Below, in pieces: positions 1-12,185 of a DNA stretch of 64,000 nt. The DNA comes from Steinernema hermaphroditum (lineage: Eukaryota; Nematoda; Chromadorea; Rhabditida; Steinernematidae), in the NCBI GenBank assembly GCA_030435675.1, contig CM059622.1, forward strand, positions 2,604,001-2,668,000, written 5' to 3'. Positions within the stretch are counted from its first letter, which is position 1; each line of letters begins with the position of its first letter. The notes beneath the pieces were generated by a model that was not told where the DNA came from, searched no databases, and saw nothing but the letters and a program-made list of their open reading frames with translations. The position numbers were made by a program, and so were the translations under genes.

Positions 1-37
1 AGTAGTCACATTAGATGCTTTGAAGAGATCCATGTAC

Positions 38-396
38 CTCGGTGACTATGCATACGTGCTCTCCGTTCCGGCGCAGCATGAAGCTCCCCGCATATTCTAC
101 GATTTCCTTAACGTTGACCGTACGTTGCAGGATCTAAAAAAGCACCAGATAAGAAGGAAAACACGGATAACAAATGCCTTTATCTCATCCTTGGCCATAA
201 CGCGATATTTCCACAAGGACTTGACGATTTTGACGGCGTAGAAGCGGAGTTTCGTCGCGTGCCAGCAGAGCCACACGACGGAGAAGTTTCCGCAGCCCAG
301 TTTCCGGATAACATAGAATTCTTTGGCGAGGCATTCTCCGGGCTCGATGTACGGCAGGCCACCCCTTCCGTATTCTTTCGCACTCTCTTGTTCCAT
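38..396 (-). CDS. SRPK-like serine/threonine protein kinase, 5' part (cut by window edge)
   Basis: Two exons are visible: 172..396 and 38..133, separated by a 38-bp GT-AG intron; a further donor follows at 37, so the gene continues off the left edge. The protein begins MEQESAKEYGRGG and reads YIEPGECLAKEFYVIRKLG, then a glycine-rich loop GCGNFSVVWLCW and the VAIK-like YAVKIVKS with the ATP lysine. Exon 2 gives GEHVCIVTEV, matching the hinge region. The order 'Y-x-x-GG-Y..G' then 'RKLGxGxFSxVWLCW' is the hallmark of SR-protein kinases, which phosphorylate arginine/serine-rich splicing factors. Only subdomains I to about V are present, so activity cannot be judged. The start chosen is the methionine just before the SRPK-like N-terminus; an open frame continues upstream to 495 and could include another exon. 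A nematode-specific SRPK-like kinase rather than orthologous SRPK is possible. Confidence 0.6.
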
Positions 397-865
397 GACG
401 CTGAAACAAGTCAGGAGGTTAAAATGGAGATTAAGATGCGCGAGATAATCCACGAAAATTACTGGACAATGGACGGTGCAGGTTCTGGAGATCAATGAGA
501 CGGAAACGAAAAGATCAGACGTTTCTTCTCATCAAAGAAGGAACGGAAAAATGACAAAAACAGGAATGAACTCTTGATGAGTACAGTAGTCGTCATAGCC
601 GACACGACCATATGCACAACAGAAATGGCTGAACCGAACCCAAAAAAAATCCAGGCGATCCCGTATCACAAATACAGATAATAAGCGAGCAGTGCGTTCG
701 ATATGACAGACGGAAACAATTCATTCGCTGGCCTAGCAGCCGAGAGATCGTGCAGATAGTACGGTCGGTCTGCACCAGATCGCGTTAAGATCTAGACGGA
801 CATTGCGCACAGCACTCTCAGCCAATGACTACTGTACTTATGTTAACGAGCAGATCGCTGGAGAA

Positions 866-909
866 GGACAGGTCTAATTCATGGCCATGACCATGGATTA
901 GACCTGTCC
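866..909. repeat. short perfect inverted repeat (hairpin)
   Basis: The arms GGACAGGTCTAAT (866-878) and its exact reverse complement (897-909) flank a core that itself contains CATGGCCATG. The arm ATTAGACCTGTCC occurs again alone near 37836, so it may be the end of a small mobile element. Confidence 0.5.
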
Positions 910-1214
910 CTGGAGAACATACAGATATGGTGTGTTTTTGGCGCACAATATCTCAAGCACAAGACTAAAAATGTACAAAAAAACGGCAGAGCCGGCGAGT
1001 ACAGTAGAGCAAAAGTCACAAGTCGGCACGACTGGCAGCGGAAACCTCAGCGTTCGGCGGTTTCTGTGGGCAGCGCCAACAAAGAGCTGAATCTGGCGTA
1101 GGCGCGACGGAAGAGAGCTGCTGGAGGACTGGACTCCGCTGCATTCGCTGTGCCTAACCGCCTGCGCCACTTCCGGAATCAGCTCATCGTCTCTCTGATG
1201 CTCGCGCCGACTGA

Positions 1215-1625
1215 TGGGATCGACTCTGATGCCGAGCCCGGCGCCAAAGCCTCAAGTCCAAAATGACTGTTCGTATCTAATTTCACACCACCTTGAAGAC
1301 TTCGAAGACATGCCCTTAACTAACAAAAACAAAGACGAAAAAAGATCGGAGCAATCTTATGACCGCTCACCCTATTCGAGTACTGTGATCACTGTTTGTT
1401 GGGAGACGCAACTGTTTCGCGTCGGGACCCATTCACTTTAGAATCAGAAACAGCAGCGAGCTAAAACGCACAATGCTTGAGTTTTCCATGATGCGGACTA
1501 TTCACTTGCCTGGAAAAGACTTAACAGAAAGCCAAGCTGTTATGAAGCCAATATGAATGCCGGCTGACAAAGACCTAATGTTTCATTTCATGACGGAGTT
1601 GTAGAAGAGGTTACGTTTCTAAAAT
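1215..1625. repeat. dispersed repeat, copy 1
   Basis: Diverged match to 4195-4365. Shared blocks include the 'cgactctgatg..g.gccc' start, 'gaagacttc.aag' and 'cctaatgtttcatttcatg', then 'gttgtagaagaggttac'. No coding capacity is evident. It is probably an old non-autonomous element. Confidence 0.4.
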
Positions 1626-2227
1626 CGGCCTATTTCTCTAAAAGCAGTAACTGTGAAGTCTGTTATTTCTTCAAATAAACGCGTGTTTTTAGTACTAAGG
1701 GCCGAGTAGCCCTGCGGGCAGCAAGATTGGTAATCGGAATACACCAGTAGCCTACCGGCGGTCGCCTGACGGCCTTTCGGATGGAGACACTAATAGCCCT
1801 TCGGGCGACAAGATTGGTGCTGGTATAATCGTTTTTATTCCGGTCGCACCCAGCAGACAGTTGGGATATCGGTTTAGAAGGTGTAGTGGCCGGTCTAGTC
1901 TATTTATAGAAGGTCGGAATCGGTTCGACGCCGGCTTGAGTCCCTATTTTGTGTGGTTATCTGCATCATGTGGTCAGAAATACTATTCATCTCTGTCATA
2001 ACTTCTCATCAAGTAGCTTATTGCCTGTGTTCTCGTCATACCTCAGAGCCCGAAGACCGAATGTCGATTTCTCGGGCTTTCCCACTACTTTTGCGGAATG
2101 AGACAACGTTTCACACGCACGGAGCCTTTTGTTATTTGTTATATTTAATACACACATTTTCCAATTATCCACTCCATACCGTTTGATAGAACAATTCCTT
2201 CATCAGTAATATTAGAAACGTCTCACG

Positions 2228-3240
2228 ATGAGTAGTGAACTCATCCCACTGGCAGTGAGTCTGCTCTATGGAATCCCTTCTTTCGTGCTCTACGTCTTTA
2301 TTCTCTTCCAACTTGTTCGGCTTAAGTATCGTAAGAGGTTCAGCAATCCCTTTTACGGTCTCTGTTTTGCTATTGGCGTTGTAGTAAGCTTCTTTTGAGT
2401 GAACGACAATCATGACACTTCTAGGATTGCTTTGGATACATCATATACTACGCATTCTTCACACTGCCCATGTACTCCATCGCCTCGTCCATCTTCAGTT
2501 CTTCCTTCTTCGCCCCTAGTGCCCTCACCAGTGGTATCTATTTCTCTCTGTTCTTCTTCGGATACCTTCAACTCTTCGGCAACTGCTTTCTGACCATGAA
2601 TCGCTTCACCGCCATCGTATTTCCCCTGAGACATGACAGATTCTGGAGGGTCTTCTTTCCTCTCAGCATTGTCATTACCGTGGCTACTTCTCTCGCTCCT
2701 TCCTGGAAGATCGCCACCGCTGAAGCCCTATACGTTCCACTGCAGAGTGGCTCACCACATGGGGGCTACGCCATAATGCTCACGATTCCGAATCCGGACT
2801 TTAGCTTCCACCTGTTCCTGAGCATCTTTATCACATGTGGTCTCTGCCTGTTTCTAAATATAATATCAGTGATATTGCTCATTCTTCGACAGAACGTCGG
2901 CACAAATCGCAAAGTCGAACGAAATTTCTTTTTCGCGGCGCTTATCATCTTCCTGATTCAAGGCATCCATGGCATTCACGAGGTATCCGCTTGATTATCA
3001 TATCGACTATTCCGCCGTTGTTAGGTGCTTTTCTTCATCGGTATATCCAGCGAAAACTTCGGGATGGTCGCCGTTATGAACAGCATGCTCCCTTGGCTAA
3101 TGGATATCAAGTTCCTCTCTCCTCCATGGATTCTTCTCTGCTTCTCCACGGCAGTTCGAGAGACCGTAGTTAAAGCACTTCCCAAACAAACGCACTCGAA
3201 TAGCACACCAGTCATAAATATTACTCCAACGCATACTTAG
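2228..3240 (+). CDS. Srg-type 7TM chemoreceptor A (divergent, three exons)
   Basis: Exons 2228..2383, 2425..2982 and 3025..3240 join in phase 0 through 41- and 42-bp GT-AG introns to 309 aa. The protein starts MSSELIPLAVSLLYGIPS. Hydrophobic segments follow in the 7TM order: TM1 (about residues 5-28), TM2, TM3 ending in NRFTAIVFPLRHDRFWR, TM4, TM5, TM6 and TM7. The NRF-T-x3-FP...FW motif after TM3 and the conserved 'YGIPS' in TM1 are those of the nematode Srg group of serpentine receptors, presumably acting in ciliated sensory neurons. It lacks the introns that the other five receptors in this window carry after TM3 and before TM5, so it is an older or intron-reduced lineage. Its TM7 tail (PWILLCFSTAVRETVVKAL) is also divergent from the PPYLL..SA.AR of the others. 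The frame is intact. Confidence 0.75.
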
Positions 3241-4744
3241 TTATGGGACCTTTCGATCGATCTTGTTTTGTTCTTAATAAATAAAAGTGCTTTAATATAT
3301 TGGAACTGTACCATAGAAACGTTTGCAATCGCGATCAGAAGAATTTCGTCATTTTAAGATCACCTAGGCAACGCTAAAATCCCGTGTTCTGACATTTCTA
3401 CATACGGCAGTAACACGTATTATACGAACTCGTTTGAAAAAGGACATTGTTTTTATGTGCTCAATACAACGCGGTGAAACTTCGCAATCCGAACCGGAGC
3501 CGGCTCTGACTCGGCTCGGTTCAGTTCGCTCTGGAGCCACTCCGAACCGGCTTGATCCGCATTGTTCATCGGCTTCATACTCCGTTCATACCACTCCCTG
3601 CGAATGGCTGCAATTGTCCCCACTATAAACTGTCCACAATCGAGCCAGCTCGGCGCAATTCGCTTCACCGCTTTTTGATTCGACGTGAGTATAACTCACT
3701 TGTCACGCCGACAGAACAATCATAGCAGAGTGTCTCGCTCTCACACAGTCATGGTACGGAGCGTGCGAATCCTTTTGTGCGAATCAAATCTCAAAGCTTG
3801 GGAAATGGAAGCTTATCAAGGCGACATGAAAACGAAGATTCAGGAAGGGATTTCTTGTAGTGAGAGCAACACAGCAACAGAGATTTAGGGTCTTCTTTTT
3901 TAAACTTCACTGTTTAACGTTTATCTTCCCTAACCAACGGCATTTTTCGGAAGCCATCCTTGGTTCGACTTCGGACAAATAGGCACAGTATCACACCGTA
4001 GTCACTGGAGCATCGTATCGGTGAAGAGGTGAATTCGGGAGTGACACAGCTGGCGGCGCCGTCGGAGTTGTATTTAGAGCATCTTCAATGTTTTCCGCAG
4101 GCATATTCGTAAAAACACGAATTGTTCAATTCGATTCGATTCGACAACCCTGGAGCTGAATTCGGTGTAGGCGGAAAATTACAACGCACGAGCTGAACTC
4201 CGCTTCATTCGACTCTGATGTTGTGCCCTGTGCTGAACCCACCGAAGACTTCAAAGCACCCCTTCGACTAACAATACAAATATAAAACACAACAAAAAAC
4301 AGAGCAACGACCTAATGTTTCATTTCATGGCGGGGTTGTAGAAGAGGTTACAGTTCTCAAATCTTTGCATTTCCGGACTGGGTGGCTATCAGTGAAGCGT
4401 ACTATTTATATGTACAAATACGAAATGCTACGGGAAACCTTGTCGTATTCTCCTCTCATCGTGCAGGCAAAGAGTGCTTCGTAGAATTCTTTTGCCGTAC
4501 GTTCGAGATCCATCACTGTCGCGTAGTCGAATGAGGCTTTTTCGATAGAAACCTAAGAAACATCATATCGGACTAACTGTACATTTCTGCTTTAAAACTG
4601 TACTTGTTAAAAGCTTTCTCGTGATGAGAAATGTCCGTGGCGCAAATATCCAGACATCCACAATTGTTGGATAGAGCCAAAAATTTATTGGTTTAACGCA
4701 TCAAACGACGGCATAATTAGGAAACAGAGAAGTCACGAAACTGA
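3241..4744. other. intergenic stretch, repeats only
   Basis: No gene is supported. About 3480-3570 is rich in degenerate GAACCGGAGCC/GACTCGGCTCGG motifs resembling other GACTCG-rich tracts at 15330-15410 and 49690-50080. A second copy of the dispersed repeat lies at 4195-4365. Confidence 0.4.
4195..4365. repeat. dispersed repeat, copy 2
   Basis: Shares ordered blocks with 1215-1625, including the 'cctaatgtttcatttcatgg' and 'gttgtagaagaggttac' segments. It is non-coding. Confidence 0.4.
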
Positions 4745-5787
4745 TTACTCCTGCAATGCTTTTTCCATAGAAAACGTGCAAAACACACGATATCTTCTGA
4801 CAAAGATTGTCATTCTTCGCCCGGAGCCATCGGGATGTTTAACCACAAAGGTACCATTCTTGGTCTCGTTTGCCAATGCCTCGAAGTAACTATGACATTC
4901 GTCGTAATCGCTAGGAGTTATTTTAAATCCGATATATTGCCGTCTCGCTTTCACAGCTGGACTGCTTTCCCATTGGTTGTACAGACTCCTAAGCATCTGC
5001 CAGGGAATAACGTCATTTCTGTTTCTGTCAAATTGCAATGAAATGAAATTTTCTCGGAGTACAAATTGCTCAAGTAAAGTAAGGTAAGTCCAGTCGTCCG
5101 GTCGATCGCTGTTCCAGCCCTTACCTCAAGGCTGCGTAGCAGCTTCGATTTGAGTTGGAAAGTGATGAGTTCGTCGACCATTGTATCCATTTCACGTGCA
5201 AAAATGGAAATATCAGTAAATCTGGGCCTCATGAACAGTTTCCAGTGTACGTGAGAACTGAAACTAAAATGCCAATGTAGTTTTCCGATGAGATTATCAG
5301 CGATGTCTTGCAGGTCGTCAGTGTTGCTGAAACTAGCATGGGTTATCTTATCCTGACCCAAACCAGCGACGTCTACTTTTTCGGTCTGCATCTCTCCTTG
5401 CGAGTCGAAGCTCTTGACTTTGACTTTATCACTGTTAGTGTAGGTAAAAGTCTTAATTGCCCTGGACTCTTTCCCCCAACTGCCGTTGATCTTGGCCATA
5501 TTGGAGTAGGTGCGGATAAAGTGGTCTCCGCGTGCATCGTCGCCTTTGTTTGAGAAAGGACGAGAAGTGAAGATAATGTCGATGATGATGTCGGTGGACA
5601 GTTGAGCAAAGTTGTTTGGCATTGCGGCGCAGAAGGAAGAGTAGTCCGGGAGAGAGCGGATGAGCTTCTGACAGCGTTGCAGGAGAGAATACGGAACTTC
5701 GATTGAATTTTTTTGGGTGATGTCCATCTCTCGCATGACGGCTTGCAGGTCTCCGTCAACAGCAATGATCTCTGCAGACCCCTCCAT
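4745..5787 (-). CDS. uncharacterised protein, 328 aa, two exons
   Basis: Exon 1 is 5125..5787 and exon 2 is 4745..5068. They are joined in phase 0 by a 56-bp intron with a GTAAGG donor and a CTTGAG acceptor. The protein starts MEGSAEIIAVDGDLQAVMRE, has a Leu-rich stretch around residues 35-75 (LLQRCQKLIRSLP...LSTDIIIDIIF), and then a mixed alpha/beta region. It ends RYRVFCTFSMEKALQE. No signal peptide or membrane segment is seen and I do not recognise a named domain. Length and the Trp-rich C-terminal layout ('LYNQWESS..') resemble the single-exon gene at 52.2 kb ('LFAYWKEN..'). Both could belong to one large nematode family of cytoplasmic proteins with a degenerate N-terminal adaptor-like helix, but that is inference. 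Good splice sites and a long open frame make it a real gene. Confidence 0.65.
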
Positions 5788-8700
5788 TGTCGGATGGGTC
5801 TGCGTGAATGGTCACCAAATAAACTTACTCTAGACTCGTTTGGGATGCTATGATGTGATGATGTGCTCCTTTGGCATCGCAGTGAGGATTGCTATACATA
5901 GTACAGTAGTCTCATTGAGGTTCTGTGTGTAAGCGATTATAATTGCGCGAAAAATAATGAAATTAGAGTTGCGCGCACCTTTTAAATCGTACATTTTAAC
6001 GTCAAGACTACAGGACTCGCATAAAAACAATAGGCTTAAGCCGAAGCCTGACCCCCTAGGGAAAGATGGGTATGAAAACCAACCGCCACACAAACGAAAC
6101 CAAAGTTCCAGAATCTGAAATAGCGCATTGAGATCCCCAGAAAAAAAGGTGGATATTTCGTCCGTTCGCTCTCCGTTTTCAACGCGCTACTGCACATTCT
6201 GGGTCTATAGAATCCGATAACAACCACACCGCGGTGTCGGTCCGCGCTTATGACGTGAACTAGGACCATGACAGGGTGAATCAATCACTATTATGAATGT
6301 TGCATGCACACTTGATTCTGGCCGTGCATGGATAATTGTCAGCGTTTTTGTACTTCTTACTAGTCAGTCTTTGTAGATACATTATTTAGAGAAGTTGTAC
6401 TTATATCATAATTTAAAGGGATACTTTCCCTACTTCCTTCTGGAGGACCTCACGGTAGCTATTGTCACCCGTGCCACAGATACGACAGAACCAATCCAGC
6501 CCAGACTAGACGGCTGATGTTGGAGAGTGCTCACATAAGCCGACCGTCGCTCACATTGTGTTTATTCGTAACTGATGATCTTGCGCCGCGGTGCGATAGT
6601 TATGGCACAGACAGACATATGATAAGTGTGACCCAGACAACACACTTTTACACCAGATGTTTTCGCCTTGTTTTCGCCAGGTCACGATGAGCCATTAATC
6701 GCGACAACTCATGTTGTGAGGTAATTAGATTTCAAATTGACTTTTAAATGGTTATGCTTACGCTTATGCGGTTCTATATTTTGTCAAGTAGGTCAAGTAC
6801 TGCTCCACGCAGAAGACCCGTGTGAAACCACCATAAATGAGAGGCAGGAGATCCAAGGGATAAATTCTTGCTTCAAGTCTTTTAAAATGCCCCAAAATTA
6901 CTGTAATTTATAAAGCGGTATGGCAAAACTGATAAAAATACTAAAAAAACAAATAGGCTAACATAAAATGACCTATTCCCAATTGCTATTTTTTGCGTTT
7001 TCCAAGCAATTCTGTTTTAGCAACAGTTTAGTAAAGGTCGTAATTAGCTCTAAAACACCTGCGAAAAATGAACGTAAACAAGGCGAAAAGAAGAAGCGCT
7101 GAGAATTCGATTTGTCGTCCTAAGACAGTCATTCCAACAATCTGAATAATCATTTTTGTATATGGCCTATACAGACCAGAATCCATGTGATTTCCTTAAA
7201 GTATGTACCAGTACCACCCAAAACTACAGGGTGGTCCAAAAAAGGCATTCAAACTAAACAAAAGTTTAGGAATCCATTCAGACCTGTGAGACCGGGAGGT
7301 TCCTTTCATTTTTCGCTTTTTCTCGTTCTCAGGCCGGTGGTCACAAAAATGATATTCTCTCTAGATGCCCTTTTTGGGTGGTGCCATGAGTAGGGTAAAT
7401 CCCACAACAGCTGGAAATAAAATGACGTTGTCATTGTTGCCCTCCAACCAGTTTTTGGTCTTTCGACATTGGCCCCGTTTGTGGATATCTTTATCAACGT
7501 CAAGCTTTACACCATTCGGTAACTGAGTTTATGTCGAAAACAGCTGCATCAAAAGGACTAATTACTGAACTTGTGTTTTCTTCCATAGCCGCGATGTCGT
7601 GGCTAACGAGATTCATTATAATTTAGATAGAACTCAAATCTATAACGCGTGGGTTACACCTTCTCAACAATTGACTTTGTGGAGGTATTGTTATACGTTC
7701 ATTTGTCACTGCTTAGATGGTTCTTGGGCCAATAATGAAACATAGAAAATGCGACACCAATGTAAAGTCGCTGTTGATTTTCACCGATAGTTATCAAGTA
7801 TGTTTGTTACTGTGGTTACTGGCATCATTATCTTCATATTCGGTTTTGGAAGCAATAGTGTCGGGGTACACAGGGAACACAGCGCATTCATTCTGTGATT
7901 TTGGAATCTTGGATTCCACTTTTGTCGTAGACGACATTTCCACTCTAATCTGTCGAAAGTGGGGAGCCATCAAGAGCTACACGTTGGCAAGAGGTTAATT
8001 ATGGTTTCCCATCGAAATCTTCCACATTTCGTCATCTCTTTTGTACATTGTTCGGTCGTTCATGAATTGTGATGTTTTCTGTTCCTCGGTGATATGAATC
8101 AACTCGTCATTTGGGGCGTGTCGCGGAGGACTTTTTTCCCAGCGCGTTTTTCCCCTAATCATAATATGGATTCGTATTACAGCTCTAGTGACCGAGTAGA
8201 GACAGTTCTATGTTAATAGTAAAAACAACAAAGGCGAAGTGCTTTTTTAGCATTCGACCTTGGAAGTCTCTACTGCACGATTGGACAGCGCTTTACAATA
8301 TAAATTGAGACCTACATAAATGCAGAAATCTCTGAAGTGGAAAGGACTTTGGGTTACCAAAATCTGTCATTTATTTAAGGAGCATAAATGTCATATATTC
8401 GGTCAAATGTAGCCGGTAAACTCGGAACTGCTTTAAGAGCGATAATTAAAACAAGTACTCATTCAACTCTTAATAAGTGCGGAAAACTCATACAACAGCT
8501 GACACTAAGGCGAGGTGGAGCCTTCTGTCGCCAAACCGATATATTCCACTACATGTACATTTAAGTTTACATAACTGTCCGTCGATCCCGCTAAAGAGAA
8601 TCGATGATGTGGATAAAGTTCTATTTTCATCTGTCCTGTACTTATTATATTTGATGCGCTTATTAATTATACAACGAGGTCTTATGAGTCAAAAACATGC

Positions 8701-8866
8701 TTTAACATTTCTGCTATGCAGATCGGGTTCAATCGTGAATCTCAACTGCACCCAGCCGTTGTCCTTATGTTTTGGCTATAGCAAGCATGTGTAATCAAAA
8801 CATCTAGTGGTCTTGCATTATAAATCTTTGCAGGAGCGCCTGACGTCTATTCCTGTCCATTACCTC
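5788..8866. other. long gene-poor stretch
   Basis: No open frame here has a recognisable domain. At 6003-6050 there is a copy of a GC-rich dispersed motif ('gactacaggactcgcataaa..ccgaagcctg') that recurs near 26980-27045. A partial form of this motif family lies near 29630-29690. At 7228-7386 there is an imperfect inverted repeat (gggtggtccaaaaaaggcat against atgccctttttgggtggtgc), possibly a decayed mariner-type MITE. Confidence 0.35.
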
Positions 8867-10785
8867 ATGATTGCACTGCACACTGAAATAGTTTATCTTC
8901 TCATTGGCATCCCTACGCTCATCTTCTACGCGGCCATTATGTTGACTCTTCTCAAGAAATCCAACAAAGAAGTGTTTGGCTTCGCCTTCTACCGTATCTT
9001 CGCGGTCATCTGCGTCCTGGTATGTTTGGACTCATGGCCGGGCCAACTGGGTTTTCTCTAGGACTGTCTCATGTACATAATGAACACGATAACATTTCGC
9101 TTGCCGATGTGTCCACAACTCAGCTTCCTTTATGTGCACATCAAACCCTCCGCTTTCACAACGGCGCTCTACTTCGGACTCTTCTTCTTCTCGTCCGCTC
9201 AACTCTTCACAGGATCTCTGATATGTCTCAATCGTTTTTCGGCCGTCGCCTTCCCTGCCAAGCACAAAACGGTACTGTAAAATGACCATGCTTTCACGAG
9301 TTGTCTTTAGTTCTGGCGGAAACATTACCATCACTGTATTGGCGTTACCTTGTTCCTTGGCTTTGCCTGTTCCTGGCAAACTCTTCTTTCGAACGCACAG
9401 TTCATGAAGCACAGCATCGACGGAACGAACGACTTCTTCTTCACTTTTATGTTTGATGATGTAAGTCAAGGGGTGAACTTAACTTATGACGGTCATGGGT
9501 GCCATGGATTTTGAGTTCATGTCGAGGAGGAAGAATCTAATATGATCGAAAACATTCCAAGCTGGTGTAATGAATAGCACTACGGGATGCTAAATGAACT
9601 TAGACGGACACGCTGATAACCAAATATTGCAGTTTTGACGTGAAAATTGAGCAGAAAGACAAGTAGGCGGGCCCGTATTATGCACATGATTTTGTGGCAT
9701 CATTTAGTGTTGTTATTAGACAAAAAAGTACTTTAAAAAGTGGTAAAGCGCGCAATGTGAAATTCGAACCACTTATACCCTAAGGATATCTTTTACAGGG
9801 CTATTTATTTCAAACTTGCCGATCAGTTCCCGAAAATGACCAATGCTATGGAAACTGTGAGTGATTTGCTAGAATTCTGTTCCGATCATCGTCGATTACT
9901 AACTACATGTAGATGAGTTCAGTGATTGAGAAAATGGCGTAATACCATGGACATAAAAGTCACCTGCTGTCACTGTGGGATTCCTAAATATGACTCACAA
10001 TGAGAGGGTATCATTCGGTCGCAGCTGGTTATTTCCTAAACTATTCATATCTTACTACAATGCGAGCAGTTTCCGATTGTGATGAATTATTGGTTCGCTA
10101 AACAAATTTTGATCAGCGAGGGGCCATTCCAAAGTGTCAGACACCCTTGGGGAGTGTTGTGGGGTTACTAGGTACAGATAAACATAGCAGCCCTGAAAGT
10201 TTAAGCTGGGTCTGACACTTAGGAATGGTCTGCAAGTTGAGACCATCCCTTGAGGCGAATTACAAGTTCAACAACCCTAATAAACCATCTAAAAATTTAG
10301 ATGAGCATCTTATTCGTCGGCAAGGCGATGCAGTTCAACAGTATTCTTGTCGCTGCTTTGAACATTTTCATCTCCGTATTTCAACTGGGAATGAATTCGG
10401 CCACAATAGGTCTCCTCATACATCAAAGAAAAAGCACCAACACATCGGCCAACCGTCCGAAACCCGAGCTGAACCTCCTCTTCCTGTCCATTGCCATGTT
10501 CCTTGTAGTCCTAACCAATGGCCTGTATCAGGTTCCTTTTCTTCAACATTAAACTTTTACCCTCCTGTTTAGGTCGTTGTTACCGTACTTCTATACATGG
10601 AAAGCGACTACATCGTGCCCTTTCTTGATTACTATCTCTTAGTCGCCGACTTCAACAATTTAGCGCCACCGTATCTTTTGTTTATTGTCAGCGGAACGGC
10701 GCGTAAGACTTTCTTCGAGTCGATGCGTTTCAAGAAACCGCATGAAGCGTCGACTGTTCAGTTGTTTGTTTCTCGTGATAAGTGA
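8867..10785 (+). CDS. Srg-type 7TM chemoreceptor B
   Basis: Five exons, 8867..9019, 9062..9271, 9311..9460, 10301..10531 and 10573..10785, all join in phase 0 (318 aa). The third intron is long (840 bp); the others are 40-42 bp. The start MIALHTEIVYLLIGIPTL is aligned with the starts of receptors C-F. TM1 ends in [17 protein letters not shown]. Exon 2 begins DCLMYIMNT, carries the MCP motif and ends NRFSAVAFPAKHK after TM3. Exon 3 begins FWRKHYHHCIG and carries TM4. Exon 4 has TM5 and a basic loop HQRKSTNTSANRPKPELNL. Exon 5 has TM7 (NLAPPYLLFIVSGTARKTF). This layout is that of nematode serpentine gamma-type receptors. No frame lesions were seen. Confidence 0.85.
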
Positions 10786-12185
10786 GACATGGTTGGATAT
10801 GTGAAATTAATGTATATATATATGCGTCTTTGCCCTGGTTGAAGTGTACAATCTGAATCACAAAGAGAAGTTATTCTTTGGTCACAGCTGAACATTTCAA
10901 ATGCTAACATCAGAAACATTGGTCAGCCATAGTACTTTTGTATTGCGATGCATTTTTAGGGAATATTCTTAGCTGAGTCAAACAAGCTTTGATCGCCGAT
11001 CTCTGGAGATTTCACTGGAATCCTGCCCCATCTAGCTCTTGAAGCTCACTCTTGTCGCGAAGGACTATTGCGATCGGCTGGGGGCCTATCGTATGCCTCT
11101 TGACTGGATGATTATCGACTTGAGGTCCGTTCTCTCTATTTGGGTTTCCAAAAGTCACGTAGACGTTCTCTACGTGCATTTCCGCAGAATCGGAAGATAA
11201 ACTGGGTTGCGCGCTGTTGTCTATCGATGGCGCAGGGGGCATCTGGGAATCAATAGAACTCCGAAAATGGCGACGGATCTTCTTCTTCTCGGGGCGTTTG
11301 AAGCACAGGAGGCTCGGGGTCGAATAGTCCGTGGTCCGTTAGGTGCGTCTTCGCTGTTTCTCAGAGTGTCGGCGACCTTCGGAATGACTTACCACGCAGC
11401 CGGATTCGTGACGTCGGACATTTTGCTTGTCAGCGGTGGATGGACTACGGCCTCTGGGTGTCCCAATTCCCTCTGGAAGCCGGGAGATTCACAACTTCCA
11501 CAGGGTTCGCCATCTGACCAACTAGACGCTCAGAGAGGGACCGGAGGGACCGTGACACTAATGTCACGCGAAACTCCAAACTTAAAGCAATTCGTGACGT
11601 TGAGTATTAATTCGTTTGTTCGGTAAATCCTCCCAAATTATGGAGATTTTTGAGTGTCATCGACCTTCTGAGATTGATCAGTGTCAGCGAAAAGTCTCGC
11701 TTTCGACTGACGTTTTGGGAACTGATAAATATATGCTCGCCATCTGCGAGAAAGCAAGGAACTGAAATAAGAGGTTGGGGTGAGATTCTTCTTCGCGCTT
11801 CGCGCATTCGCGCATATATTGAGAACAATTGCGCGTAGGCCATTAGATAAGCTCCTGCCACATGTTGTTTGTCTCTAATCGTATGCGCAACAGAGCGGAA
11901 TCCGAGCCGCTCTTGTGAACTAGCCGAATTGAAGCTGAAGAGGTTGAGGTGGAATGGGGAAGAACGTGACGAATCTGGTTTTTCCAAATTTCATTGTTTC
12001 AAATGATAGTTCAGCATATTCATATCCTTGTTTTCCATATTTGCAGAAGAGCAAGAAAAAAGAAATCCCACGCTGTGTAATAACTATTCAGCAAGGTCCC
12101 CTTGTGTGAACTTCCATTTTTTATGACATTTCCGCACAAATAATATGAAGGTAACCAAGTGAGCCACAATACTTTGTCCTGTTCT
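10786..12185. other. mostly unassigned stretch between receptor B and a small minus-strand gene
   Basis: Apart from a possible minus-strand exon at 11012-11370, several overlapping open frames on both strands between 11200 and 12000 have no recognised domain or supported splice pattern. Confidence 0.3.
11012..11370 (-). CDS. possible terminal exon of an unknown protein
   Basis: An open minus-strand frame runs to a stop at 11012. It holds a basic segment (KRPEKKKIRRHFRSSIDSQ) followed by a polar tail containing MHVENVYVTFGNPNRENG. The composition looks like a cytoplasmic tail. An in-frame stop lies just upstream, so an acceptor would be needed near 11340-11370. No membrane segments are found upstream, so the gene is unproven. 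Confidence 0.2.

Larger units (their letters stand above)
500..2227. other. intergenic stretch with repeats, no convincing gene
   Basis: No open frame here shows a recognisable domain or splice pattern. It holds a 13-bp-arm hairpin at 866-909 and a degenerate copy of a dispersed repeat at about 1215-1625. At about 1700-1830 there are two related GC-rich units, each with the core 'agccct.cgggc..caagattggt'. Confidence 0.4.

Noticed and set aside
97..241. Plus-strand open frames over the SRPK-like exons
   Set aside because: They are shadows of the minus-strand kinase frame and have no domain.
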